Shown here in pieces: positions 1 through 5,542 of a DNA stretch of 6,587 bases. The position numbers and the translations under genes are program-made. Source of the DNA: an uncultured Collinsella sp. (GTDB taxonomy: Bacteria; Actinomycetota; Coriobacteriia; Coriobacteriales; Coriobacteriaceae); assembly GCA_900556285.1 (NCBI GenBank), contig USOF01000066.1, positions 1-6,587 on the forward strand, given 5' to 3'. Positions within the stretch are counted from its first letter, which is position 1. Each line of letters starts with the position of its first letter. The notes under the pieces are model-generated. The model did not search any database and was not told where the DNA came from. It saw only the letters and a program-made list of their open reading frames with translations.

Positions 1-429
1 GTCGGAGACGGCGGGCGTCACGCCAGAGAAGTAGAAGACGTCGATGCCCTTGAGGATCTCGTCCCAGTCAAAGACGTCGCGCTTGGCCATGTTGATGGCG
101 GAGTACTTGCGGTCGTAGACGCAGCCGTTGCCGCGCTGCGAGGCGCCGACCTCAAAAACATAGGAGCCAAGACGGTCGCCCTGACGCACGACGCGCGTGG
201 TGTCGACGTCGTAGACCTTCAGCGAGCGCAGGGCGCACTCGCCCAGGCGGTTTGCCGGAACGACGGAAACGTAAGCGGCCTTGTCGCCCTGATAGGCCAG
301 GGAAAGCGCAGTGTTGGCCTCGGCGCCGCCGTAGCGGACGTCGAACTCGGTGGCCTGCTCAATACGCAGGTGATCTTTGGGCGAGAGCCTCATCATGATC
401 TCGCCGAAGGTAAGAACCGTTTTACCCAT
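1..429 (-). CDS. kdgK: 2-keto-3-deoxygluconate kinase (PfkB family), C-terminus outside window
   Basis: The first 143 residues of a ribokinase/PfkB-family sugar kinase, running off the left edge. The family phosphorylates 2-keto-3-deoxygluconate (KDG) with ATP to KDPG, a cytoplasmic step in pectin, alginate or uronate breakdown. Visible features: the N-terminal strand VLTFGEIMMRLSP (5-17), the substrate-site motif YGGAEANTALSLA (33-45), GSYVFE (88-93), YDRKYSA (105-111) and YFSGVTPA (133-140). The Gly34, Tyr90, Tyr105 and Arg107 positions fit the KDG-contacting residues known from KdgK enzymes, which separates it from fructokinases and ribokinases. The ATP-binding and catalytic C-terminal half is not in the window. 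The start is the ATG at 429-427, preceded by a strong AAAAGGAGCT site (447-438). It is transcribed away from a LacI-family repressor gene, which suggests a regulated sugar-acid operon continuing to the left. A related 2-keto sugar kinase is the main alternative. Confidence 0.85.
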   Translation of the reverse strand, partial: MGKTVLTFGEIMMRLSPKDHLRIEQATEFDVRYGGAEANTALSLAYQGDKAAYVSVVPANRLGECALRSLKVYDVDTTRVVRQGDRLGSYVFEVGASQRGNGCVYDRKYSAINMAKRDVFDWDEILKGIDVFYFSGVTPAVSD

Positions 430-470
430 GGTCGCGTAGCTCCTTTTGTCTGTGCGTACACCTTTGAATG

Positions 471-528
471 GCGTTGGCACGGAGGTGCCAAGACGGTAGG
501 GTGCATCTTTGCACCTCCGTGCCAACGC
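471..528. repeat. Perfect 18-bp inverted repeat in the kdgK/lacI intergenic region
   Basis: GCGTTGGCACGGAGGTGC (471-488) is matched exactly by its reverse complement at 511-528, with a 22-nt loop. Each arm contains a smaller dyad: TTGGCAC-ggag-GTGCCAA at 474-491 and the near copy TTTGCAC-ctcc-GTGCCAA at 508-525. No T-run follows the stem on either strand, so it is not an obvious terminator. It lies in the probable 5' leader of kdgK, so it could be an mRNA hairpin, a pair of protein-binding dyads, or a small palindromic repeat element. The sequence match is certain; the role is open. Confidence 0.85.
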
Positions 529-530
529 TT

Positions 531-560
531 ACCGAAATCGGTTTACGAAATCGGTTTCGT
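531..560. promoter_or_regulatory. Tandem putative LacI-family operators
   Basis: CGAAATCGGTTT occurs twice in direct orientation, at 533-544 and 546-557, with a 13-bp period. The second copy is the core of ACGAAATCGGTTTCGT (545-560), a 16-bp dyad with one mismatched pair and a central CG, the usual form of a LacI-family operator. It lies between a kdgK-like gene and a LacI-family gene transcribed divergently, just downstream of a possible kdgK -10 element. Binding there would block kdgK transcription. The assignment to the adjacent regulator is inference from form and position. Confidence 0.6.
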
Positions 561-570
561 TTCAGCTTGT

Positions 571-597
571 AGTATACTCACCTACAACGTTTTGCAA
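571..597 (-). promoter_or_regulatory. Possible kdgK promoter
   Basis: Read on the minus strand, TTGCAA (597-592) and TATACT (576-571) resemble -35 and -10 elements, but their spacer is only 15 nt. The -10 region AGTATACT (571-578) is itself palindromic, so it could also serve transcription of the repressor gene on the plus strand, although no good -35 is seen for that direction. The predicted kdgK start of transcription falls at about 564, right beside the putative operators. Confidence 0.35.
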
Positions 598-661
598 CCG
601 AGATTTTTAAAAAATGCTTAAATGGCTAAGGATTGCCGTTAAGTGGGAAACGAGGGGCGCT

Positions 662-1684
662 ATGGCGCATATGAGAATCAAGGACATTGCTGCCGAGGCG
701 GGCGTGAGCCCGGCCACCGTTTCGCGCTATCTCAACAACCGCCCCGGGCAGATGACCGAGGATACCCGTGCCCGCATCGCCGAGGTCATCGAGCGCACGG
801 GCTATCGTCCCCGTGCCGCCGCGCGCAACCTGCGCAGCTCGCGCACCAACCTCATCGGCGTCATCCTCGCCGACATCGCCAACCCGTTCTCGAGCGCCAT
901 GCTCGAGGGCCTTTCCGCTAGTGCCGCCGCGCGCGGCTGCTCGCTTATGACGGCCATTAGCGGCAACGACCCCGCCAAGGAGGCCGAATCGCTTACCAGG
1001 CTTATCGATGCGGGCGTGGACGGCTTGGTCGTCAACACCTGCGGCGGCAACGACGCGGCGATCGCCGCGGCTGCGGGTCGCCTGCCGGTCGTGCTGCTCG
1101 ACCGCGACATCGAGGACGGCGGCATCGACTTGGTGACGTCTAACAACCGCGAGCTGGTCGCCGGCCTGGTCGACGCCTTGGCTGCTGCGGGCAGTGAGCG
1201 CCTGTGCCTGCTCACCGAGGCAAGCGACGACAGCCCCGTCCGTCGCGAGCGTGCCGAGGCCTTTACCGATGAGCTCTCGCGTCGCGGTCTTGCCGGCGAG
1301 GTCGTCACGCTGGCCGACGGCGGCGCTGAGGGCATCAGCCGTCTGGACGAGGCCATTCGCGATTATGCGGGTAAAAAGCTCGGCCTTATCGCCGTAAACG
1401 GCTTGGTCTTCTTGCGCCTGACCGAGGCGCTGGCCCAGCTTGGCCCCTCGCTGCCGGCGGGTCTTAAGATCGCGACGTTCGACGACTATCCCTGGAACCA
1501 CGTGCTCTTTGGCGGCGTGACCACGGCCGCGCAGGACACCCTGGCGATTGCCGAGCGCGTTGTCGAGCGCCTGTCCGAGCGCATCGATGTCGTCACCACC
1601 ACGGTGGGCGAGGCCGCAAGGCTCGCGCCCAAGCACATCGAGATCCCCGGCCACATCGAGTCCCGAGCCTCCACTTCGCGCTAG
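662..1684 (+). CDS. LacI-family transcriptional repressor, KdgR-like
   Basis: A full-length LacI/GalR-family regulator of 340 aa. The N-terminal helix-turn-helix is IKDIAAEAGVSPATVSRYLN (6-25). The hinge helix region around RAAARNLRSSRTN (51-63) leads into a periplasmic-binding-protein-like effector domain starting at LIGVILADIANPF (64-76). Further family landmarks are DAGVDGLVVNT (116-126), LPVVLLDRD (141-149) and ATFDDYPW (271-278) near the C-terminus. LacI-family repressors bind palindromic operators as dimers and release on binding a sugar or sugar acid. The NTCGGND and LLDRDI stretches, and the divergent kdgK, suggest a KDG-responsive KdgR-type repressor, but the ligand cannot be read from sequence. 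The start at 662 is preferred because GAGGGG (652-657) precedes it; ATG 671 is a possible alternative, and ATG 614 lacks a site and adds a non-homologous extension. No convincing terminator follows. Confidence 0.93.
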   Translation: MAHMRIKDIAAEAGVSPATVSRYLNNRPGQMTEDTRARIAEVIERTGYRPRAAARNLRSSRTNLIGVILADIANPFSSAMLEGLSASAAARGCSLMTAISGNDPAKEAESLTRLIDAGVDGLVVNTCGGNDAAIAAAAGRLPVVLLDRDIEDGGIDLVTSNNRELVAGLVDALAAAGSERLCLLTEASDDSPVRRERAEAFTDELSRRGLAGEVVTLADGGAEGISRLDEAIRDYAGKKLGLIAVNGLVFLRLTEALAQLGPSLPAGLKIATFDDYPWNHVLFGGVTTAAQDTLAIAERVVERLSERIDVVTTTVGEAARLAPKHIEIPGHIESRASTSR

Positions 1685-1738
1685 GCCACCGACCAGCACT
1701 CGCCTGCTCGCGCACGTTTTTTGAGCGCCGGACACGCT

Positions 1739-1754
1739 TTAACCCTGCGGAAAC
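1739..1754 (+). promoter_or_regulatory. Putative GlnR box upstream of the glutamine synthetase gene
   Basis: TTAAC-cctgcg-GAAAC (1739-1754) fits the published actinobacterial GlnR half-box gTnAC-n6-GaAAC at every fixed position except the first, and also the AC-n9-AC form used for mycobacterial GlnR. It lies about 66 bp before the glutamine synthetase start and just upstream of a candidate promoter, as expected for an activator site. A second GAAAC at 1791-1795 is not in the canonical spacing. A GlnR-like gene is encoded directly downstream of the synthetase. Short motifs occur by chance, so this is a prediction. Confidence 0.42.
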
Positions 1755-1755
1755 A

Positions 1756-1784
1756 TTTTTCTGCGATAGTATCTGCGATATAGA
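1756..1784 (+). promoter_or_regulatory. Weak promoter candidate for the glutamine synthetase operon
   Basis: TATAGA (1779-1784) matches four of six -10 bases. The -35 position 17 nt upstream (1756-1761) is only T-rich, which would fit an activator-dependent promoter. The stretch also holds a 9-nt direct repeat TCTGCGATA at 1760-1768 and 1772-1780, a 12-bp period that puts both copies on nearly the same helix face. The transcription start would fall near 1791, about 30 nt before the start codon. Confidence 0.3.
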
Positions 1785-1819
1785 ACAGTCGAAACCCGCC
1801 CGAAAGAAAGGGGAGCGAC

Positions 1820-3157
1820 ATGAACCAGCAGAACATCGATTACGTACTCCGCTCTGTAGAGCAGCGTGACATCCGCTTTGTGCGTCTGTGGTTTGTCGAC
1901 ATTCTCGGTCGCCTCAAGAACTTTGCCATCAGCCCCGAGGATCTCGAGGTCGCTTTTGAGGAGGGCATTGGCTTTGACGGCTCGGCCATCGAGGGCTTTG
2001 CCACGCCCGAGGAAGCCGACATGCTCGCGTTCCCCGATGCCTCGACCTTCCAGATCCTGCCGTGGCGCCCAAGTCACAACGGCGTCGCCCGCGTGTTCTG
2101 CGACGTGTGCACTCCCGACCGCAAGCCTTTCGCCGGCGATCCGCGCGATGCCCTGCGCAGCATGTTCCACAAGGCCGAGAAGGCCGGCTACCTGCTCAAC
2201 GTTGGTGCCGAGCTGGAGTATTACTACTTCCCCGACGAGCACACGCCCGAGCCGCTCGATAACGTGGGCTACTTTGACCTTTCGGTGAGCGATGCCGCCC
2301 GCGACCTGCGCCGCAACACGGTCCTCACGCTCGAGAAGATGTCCGTGCCCGTGGAGTACACCTTCCACGCCGCCGGTCGCTCACAGCACGGCATGAGCCT
2401 GCGCCATGCCGAGGCCCTGAGCATGTCCGACGCCATCACCACGGCCAAGCTCATCATTAAGCAGCAGGCCTACGAGAGCGGCTGCCACGCCTCCTTTATG
2501 CCCAAGCCGCTGGCGGGCGAGGACGGCAGCGCCATGTTCCTGCACCAGTCGCTGTTCGACCACGACGGCAACAACGTCTTTTGGGGCGAGGACGACGATA
2601 AGTACCATCTCTCCGACGTCGCCAAGCACTACATGGCCGGCATCCTGGCGCATGCGCGCGAGATCAGCGCTATCACCAACCCCACGGTCAACTCGTACAA
2701 GCGCATCACCACGGGCGGCGACTCCGTGCCGCAGTACGCCACGTGGGGCCTGCGCAACCGCGCGAGCATGGTCCGCATCCCGGTCTACAAGCCCGGCAAG
2801 CAGCTGTCCACGCGCATCGAGCTGCGCAGCCCCGACCCCATGGCCAATCCGTACCTGGTCAACGCCGTCACGCTGGCGGCTGGTCTGGACGGCATCGAGC
2901 GCAAGCTGGAGCTCCCGCCCGAGGCAACGGCCGAGACGCTCAAGCTCACCGACCGCCAGATGGTCGAGGCCGGCTACACGCCGCTGCCGCGTTCGCTCAA
3001 AGAGGCGCTCGACGTGTTTGAGGACTCGCAGTTTATGAAGGATGCCCTCGGCGAGCATATCCATAGCTTCTTCCTCAAAAAGAAGCGCGACGAGTGGCAT
3101 AAGTTTGAGTCTACGATCACCGAGTGGGAGATCAAGCACTACCTGGCGAACTCCTAA
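1820..3157 (+). CDS. glnA: Glutamine synthetase type I homologue with altered active-site residues
   Basis: A 445-aa protein of the length and order of bacterial glutamine synthetase I, which makes glutamine from glutamate, ammonia and ATP in a cytoplasmic dodecamer. Family motifs: beta-grasp domain with FDGSAIEGF (52-60), GAELEY (129-134), FMPKPL (226-231), NPTVNSYKR (287-295), RNR (312-314), VRIP (318-321) and RIELRSPDP (332-340). There is no adenylylation tyrosine: the place is KLELPPE (362-368), so control by GlnE is unlikely. Odd points: the usual SHHEVAPGQHEI is TFHAAGRSQHGM (181-192), replacing two metal-ligand glutamates by Ala184 and Gly191; the usual GSGMHC is GSAMFL (236-241), replacing the metal-ligand histidine by Phe240; GYEAP is GGDSVP (299-304) with an extra residue. 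Glu131, Glu133, Glu334 and the active-site arginines 295, 314, 319 and 336 are kept. It may be a lineage-specific GS, another gamma-glutamyl ligase, or a non-catalytic homologue. The start has AAAGGGGAG at 1807-1815. Confidence 0.9.
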   Translation: MNQQNIDYVLRSVEQRDIRFVRLWFVDILGRLKNFAISPEDLEVAFEEGIGFDGSAIEGFATPEEADMLAFPDASTFQILPWRPSHNGVARVFCDVCTPDRKPFAGDPRDALRSMFHKAEKAGYLLNVGAELEYYYFPDEHTPEPLDNVGYFDLSVSDAARDLRRNTVLTLEKMSVPVEYTFHAAGRSQHGMSLRHAEALSMSDAITTAKLIIKQQAYESGCHASFMPKPLAGEDGSAMFLHQSLFDHDGNNVFWGEDDDKYHLSDVAKHYMAGILAHAREISAITNPTVNSYKRITTGGDSVPQYATWGLRNRASMVRIPVYKPGKQLSTRIELRSPDPMANPYLVNAVTLAAGLDGIERKLELPPEATAETLKLTDRQMVEAGYTPLPRSLKEALDVFEDSQFMKDALGEHIHSFFLKKKRDEWHKFESTITEWEIKHYLANS

Positions 3158-3207
3158 TCGCGCTGGCTTGTTCCAGTACGATTGAGCTCATTTCTTTGGA
3201 GGCCGAT

Positions 3208-3870
3208 ATGTCCGAAAAGAGTGCCCTGTTCATGGCGCGCACGACGCGCTTCCACGAGTTTGCCCGCAGCTTGACGACCACCCTGGGTGTCGAGGTGAGC
3301 CTGGCAACCCCCGATTCGCCGACTGCGGCGCACGACTTTGACCTGCTGATCCTCGATTCCGACGGCATTCGCAGCGACCGCATCGATCAGATTGCCAAGT
3401 GGCTTGACGATCGCGGCGGCGTCCCCATGCTGGTGATCGTCGACGATGAGGCCCTTGGCACCCTGCGCCTGCCGAATCACGCGCATGCCGACTTTGTGTG
3501 CCCCACGGCGACGCCCAACGAGCTCAAGGCTCGCGCGCAGCGCTTGATGGGCGAGGAGGAGACCGTTACCGCCGACGATGTGCTCAACATCGATAACCTT
3601 GAGATCAACCTGGCTACCTACCAGGTGACGCTCGATGGCGAGCCCATCGACCTGACGCTGATGGAGTACTCGCTGCTGAGCTTTTTGGCGACGCACCCCA
3701 ACCGCGCCTACAGCCGCGAGGTGCTGCTGCATCGCGTATGGGGCTTTGAGTACTGCGGCGGCACGCGCACCGTCGACGTGCACATTCGACGCATCCGCTC
3801 CAAGGTGGGCCCGCAGATCGCGGCGCACATCACCACCGTCCGCGGCGTGGGCTATCTGTTTAAGGACTAG
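3208..3870 (+). CDS. GlnR-like OmpR-family orphan response regulator
   Basis: A 220-aa protein with an N-terminal receiver-like domain (about 1-115) and a C-terminal OmpR/PhoB winged helix (about 125-219). The DNA-binding half, with LTLMEYSLLSFLATHPNR (149-166), VWGFEYCGGTRTVDVHIRR (177-195) and TVRGVGYLF (210-218), closely resembles actinobacterial GlnR, the global nitrogen regulator, including the GGTRTVDVH stretch. The receiver is degenerate: Asp50 in LLILDSDG is present, but the usual N-terminal acidic pair is absent and the conserved lysine region reads VCPT (97-100). Such orphan regulators act without a histidine kinase. It follows the glutamine synthetase gene by 50 bp with no terminator between, so co-transcription is likely. 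The ATG at 3208 has GGAGG (3198-3202) at good distance. A generic orphan OmpR-type regulator is the alternative to a true GlnR orthologue. Confidence 0.9.
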   Translation: MSEKSALFMARTTRFHEFARSLTTTLGVEVSLATPDSPTAAHDFDLLILDSDGIRSDRIDQIAKWLDDRGGVPMLVIVDDEALGTLRLPNHAHADFVCPTATPNELKARAQRLMGEEETVTADDVLNIDNLEINLATYQVTLDGEPIDLTLMEYSLLSFLATHPNRAYSREVLLHRVWGFEYCGGTRTVDVHIRRIRSKVGPQIAAHITTVRGVGYLFKD

Positions 3871-3891
3871 CAAGTAAATAGAGGAATGTGA

Positions 3892-3923
3892 GGGTACCGG
3901 AGATTTCTCCAGTACCCTTTTCT
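3892..3923 (+). terminator. Intrinsic terminator after the GlnR-like gene
   Basis: GGGTAC (3892-3897) pairs with GTACCC (3912-3917), and GGAGA (3899-3903) with TCTCC (3906-3910), separated by a single C/A mismatch and a very small loop. TTTTCT follows directly. It lies 21 nt after the regulator stop and ends the glutamine synthetase-regulator unit. It also marks the left limit of the lower-GC block. Confidence 0.88.
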
Positions 3924-3987
3924 CGTTTAGGGCGAAAAGAAGACCTTTCACCGATTTAAAGTGGGTCAGTAAAAACAATATCAAACG

Positions 3988-3993
3988 TATAAC
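3988..3993 (+). promoter_or_regulatory. Possible -10 element for the three-gene cassette
   Basis: TATAAC matches five of six -10 consensus bases and sits 57 nt before the first cassette start codon, within AT-rich sequence after the terminator. No clear -35 is found 16-18 nt upstream, so this is weak. Confidence 0.3.
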
Positions 3994-4050
3994 TATCTCA
4001 CGAATATCATTTAGTTACCGTATCTCCCTACTGCACGGATGGAGGAAGAA

Positions 4051-5178
4051 ATGCGTTATTCGAGAAAGGTGATTGTCGGATTCATAGTATTGCTTGCCGC
4101 CCTGATGTCTCCAAGGTTGGTTTTTGGAGACGACGACTTGGTTCGTGTCACACCGCAAATAGCTGTGGAGCAAGCGCAAGCTTTCTTTGATGACGTATCG
4201 GATGAGCCGGTGACCGCTTGTGACCCAGTAAAAATGGTGAATTCCGATGGGGAATCAATCGGGTATATCGTTCGCGCGAAGCGGGATGACGTTAACTATG
4301 GCTACGTCGTATTTGATTCAGAGCGATCTTGGTGGATCAGCGAATACTGCTTGGCTCCGAACGCCCCTATGCCCATTGAGAATACAAGCGATGAAATAGC
4401 TCTTCTCGCATCCCAAGATGACATCGTTGCTTTGAAATTTGACGAGCTGTCTTTTGGTATTGCAGATCTGGATAATAACGTTGTTTTAGATGAGACGGGA
4501 TGCCGGTCAACAGCGGTGTTTTCTGTGGGAAATAGCCGCAGCGGATCTCCAGGCAGGTTCGAGGATGTTTTCGTATCGCCCAAAGACCTGTATAAGCAAG
4601 GATATGTCATTGACGCAAGTAAAACAATTTCAGGGATGATAACGCCTACACAATCAGAGGTTATTAAAGAAACGGGGACCTATGCTTGCGATGTGTCTGC
4701 AATGTTTGCGGTAAGCAGCCATTATGTAACGCTAAACCGGCTCAAATTGCCAGACTTATATCATGAGCTTTGGCAGTTATCGGGAACATCCGGCGATCCA
4801 AATAAGTCATTCGATCAAGCTACGGGCCTTTACTTTACCCAAGGAAGGACTCCATCTCCAAATGCTGCCCCGGCTATTAAGGAGTTCTGTGCTAGGCGCG
4901 GGAAAAGGCTTGAGACATCATTTGCTTGGTATCCATCTTGGGATTCTTTCAGGGCAACTGCAGATTCTGGAAATCTCAGTATTTTTTCTGGGACTCTCAG
5001 GTCAAGCCATGACGCTCATGCGATGGCTGTTGCGGGATATGTGGCTATGCATAATACATATTCAAATGATAAGAAATATATGCTTGTTGTCTGGGACGGT
5101 TGGTTCAATCAGCTGCGTTTTCTTCCATATGACACAACGATTTATATATCGCATGAAGGGACGTATTGTGGAGAGTGA
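4051..5178 (+). CDS. Secreted papain/C39-like cysteine peptidase-like protein
   Basis: A 375-aa exported protein that I do not recognise as a named gene. A signal peptide is clear: basic start MRYSRK, hydrophobic VIVGFIVLLAALM (7-19), probable cleavage after VFG (24-26). Residues about 34-105, with GYIVRAKRDDVNYGYVVFDS (71-90), recall the propeptide-like domain of streptopain-type (C10) proteases. The C-terminal half has the order expected of a papain-fold peptidase: Cys213 in YACDVSAMFA (211-220) starting a helix, His323 in HAMAVAGYV (323-331), and Asp349 in YMLVVWDGW (343-351). Gln201 could be an oxyanion residue, though it is farther from the Cys than in papain. A peptidase or a bacteriocin-processing or cell-wall role is inference; an inactive homologue is possible. 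The start at 4051 is chosen over ATG 4039 because GGAGG (4041-4045) sits five bases before it. The next gene overlaps its end. Confidence 0.72.
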   Translation: MRYSRKVIVGFIVLLAALMSPRLVFGDDDLVRVTPQIAVEQAQAFFDDVSDEPVTACDPVKMVNSDGESIGYIVRAKRDDVNYGYVVFDSERSWWISEYCLAPNAPMPIENTSDEIALLASQDDIVALKFDELSFGIADLDNNVVLDETGCRSTAVFSVGNSRSGSPGRFEDVFVSPKDLYKQGYVIDASKTISGMITPTQSEVIKETGTYACDVSAMFAVSSHYVTLNRLKLPDLYHELWQLSGTSGDPNKSFDQATGLYFTQGRTPSPNAAPAIKEFCARRGKRLETSFAWYPSWDSFRATADSGNLSIFSGTLRSSHDAHAMAVAGYVAMHNTYSNDKKYMLVVWDGWFNQLRFLPYDTTIYISHEGTYCGE

Positions 5179-5521
5179 CGGCGAAGATGATAGAAAACGC
5201 ATACGTAAAACGCTGGGGCTTCTTTGCGCATTTCTTGGGATATTGGTTGTCGCGGCCTATCAACCGAGCCCCTCGGTCGTTGGTGGAAAAGATGACGAAC
5301 ATATTTCAGTTGAAGTACAGACGCTGTCGGATATTCATAACGGGCAATTTGAGGCGCTTATGCCAAGTGGTTGCCGTAAGAAAATCGATATGCGCCGTAA
5401 GTCAAGTTCCGGATATGTCTCAGGGTTGAAAGCAGGTGATAAATGGATTCTAGTTTTTGTGGAAGATAAGGAACTTGACGGGACTGTTCTGTATCCCCAT
5501 TCAGCTGAGAAAGTCAAATAA
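5168..5521 (+). CDS. Small single-span membrane protein, function unknown
   Basis: A protein of about 117 aa, not recognised. It has a charged N-terminus (MESDGEDDRKRIRK), one hydrophobic span TLGLLCAFLGILVVAAY (15-31), and a hydrophilic extracytoplasmic tail of about 85 residues ending in a likely beta-rich stretch, GDKWILVFVEDKELDGTVLY (90-109). Cys20 is not in a lipobox, so a lipoprotein is unlikely. The GTG start at 5168 is chosen because AAGGGA (5156-5161) lies six bases upstream; the in-frame ATG at 5153 has no ribosome binding site. Either start overlaps the end of the peptidase-like gene (11 or 26 bp), pointing to translational coupling. It could be a partner, immunity or anchoring protein for the exported products on both sides, but nothing in the sequence shows which. 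Confidence 0.7.
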   Translation: MESDGEDDRKRIRKTLGLLCAFLGILVVAAYQPSPSVVGGKDDEHISVEVQTLSDIHNGQFEALMPSGCRKKIDMRRKSSSGYVSGLKAGDKWILVFVEDKELDGTVLYPHSAEKVK

Positions 5522-5542
5522 AGTAGACAAGGGGAATGAAGA

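Noticed and set aside
471..528. Inverted repeat as a bidirectional terminator
   Set aside because: No T-run follows the stem in either direction, and it lies in the leader rather than after a gene.
614..661. Upstream ATG extension of the LacI-family protein
   Set aside because: No ribosome binding site and the added 16 residues lie before the standard LacI-family start at the helix-turn-helix.
1694..1722. Possible terminator after the LacI-family gene ending in TTTTTT (1717-1722)
   Set aside because: Only a 4-bp AGCA/TGCT pairing is seen, well separated from the T-run; no stable stem abuts it.
626..1735. Long open frame on the minus strand opposite the LacI-family gene
   Set aside because: It arises from GC-rich codon structure; its translation has no recognisable family features and the plus-strand frame is a clear LacI-family protein.
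2381..3139. Long minus-strand frame opposite the glutamine synthetase gene
   Set aside because: The plus-strand frame carries family motifs over its whole length; the minus translation shows none.
3154..3984. Minus-strand frame opposite the GlnR-like gene
   Set aside because: No ribosome binding site at its start, no family features, and it reads through a strong terminator opposite a well-supported gene.
4763..5152. N-terminal extension of the small membrane protein frame inside the peptidase-like gene
   Set aside because: It overlaps 390 bp of a coherent secreted protein and has no initiation signal; only the part from about 5153-5168 is credible.
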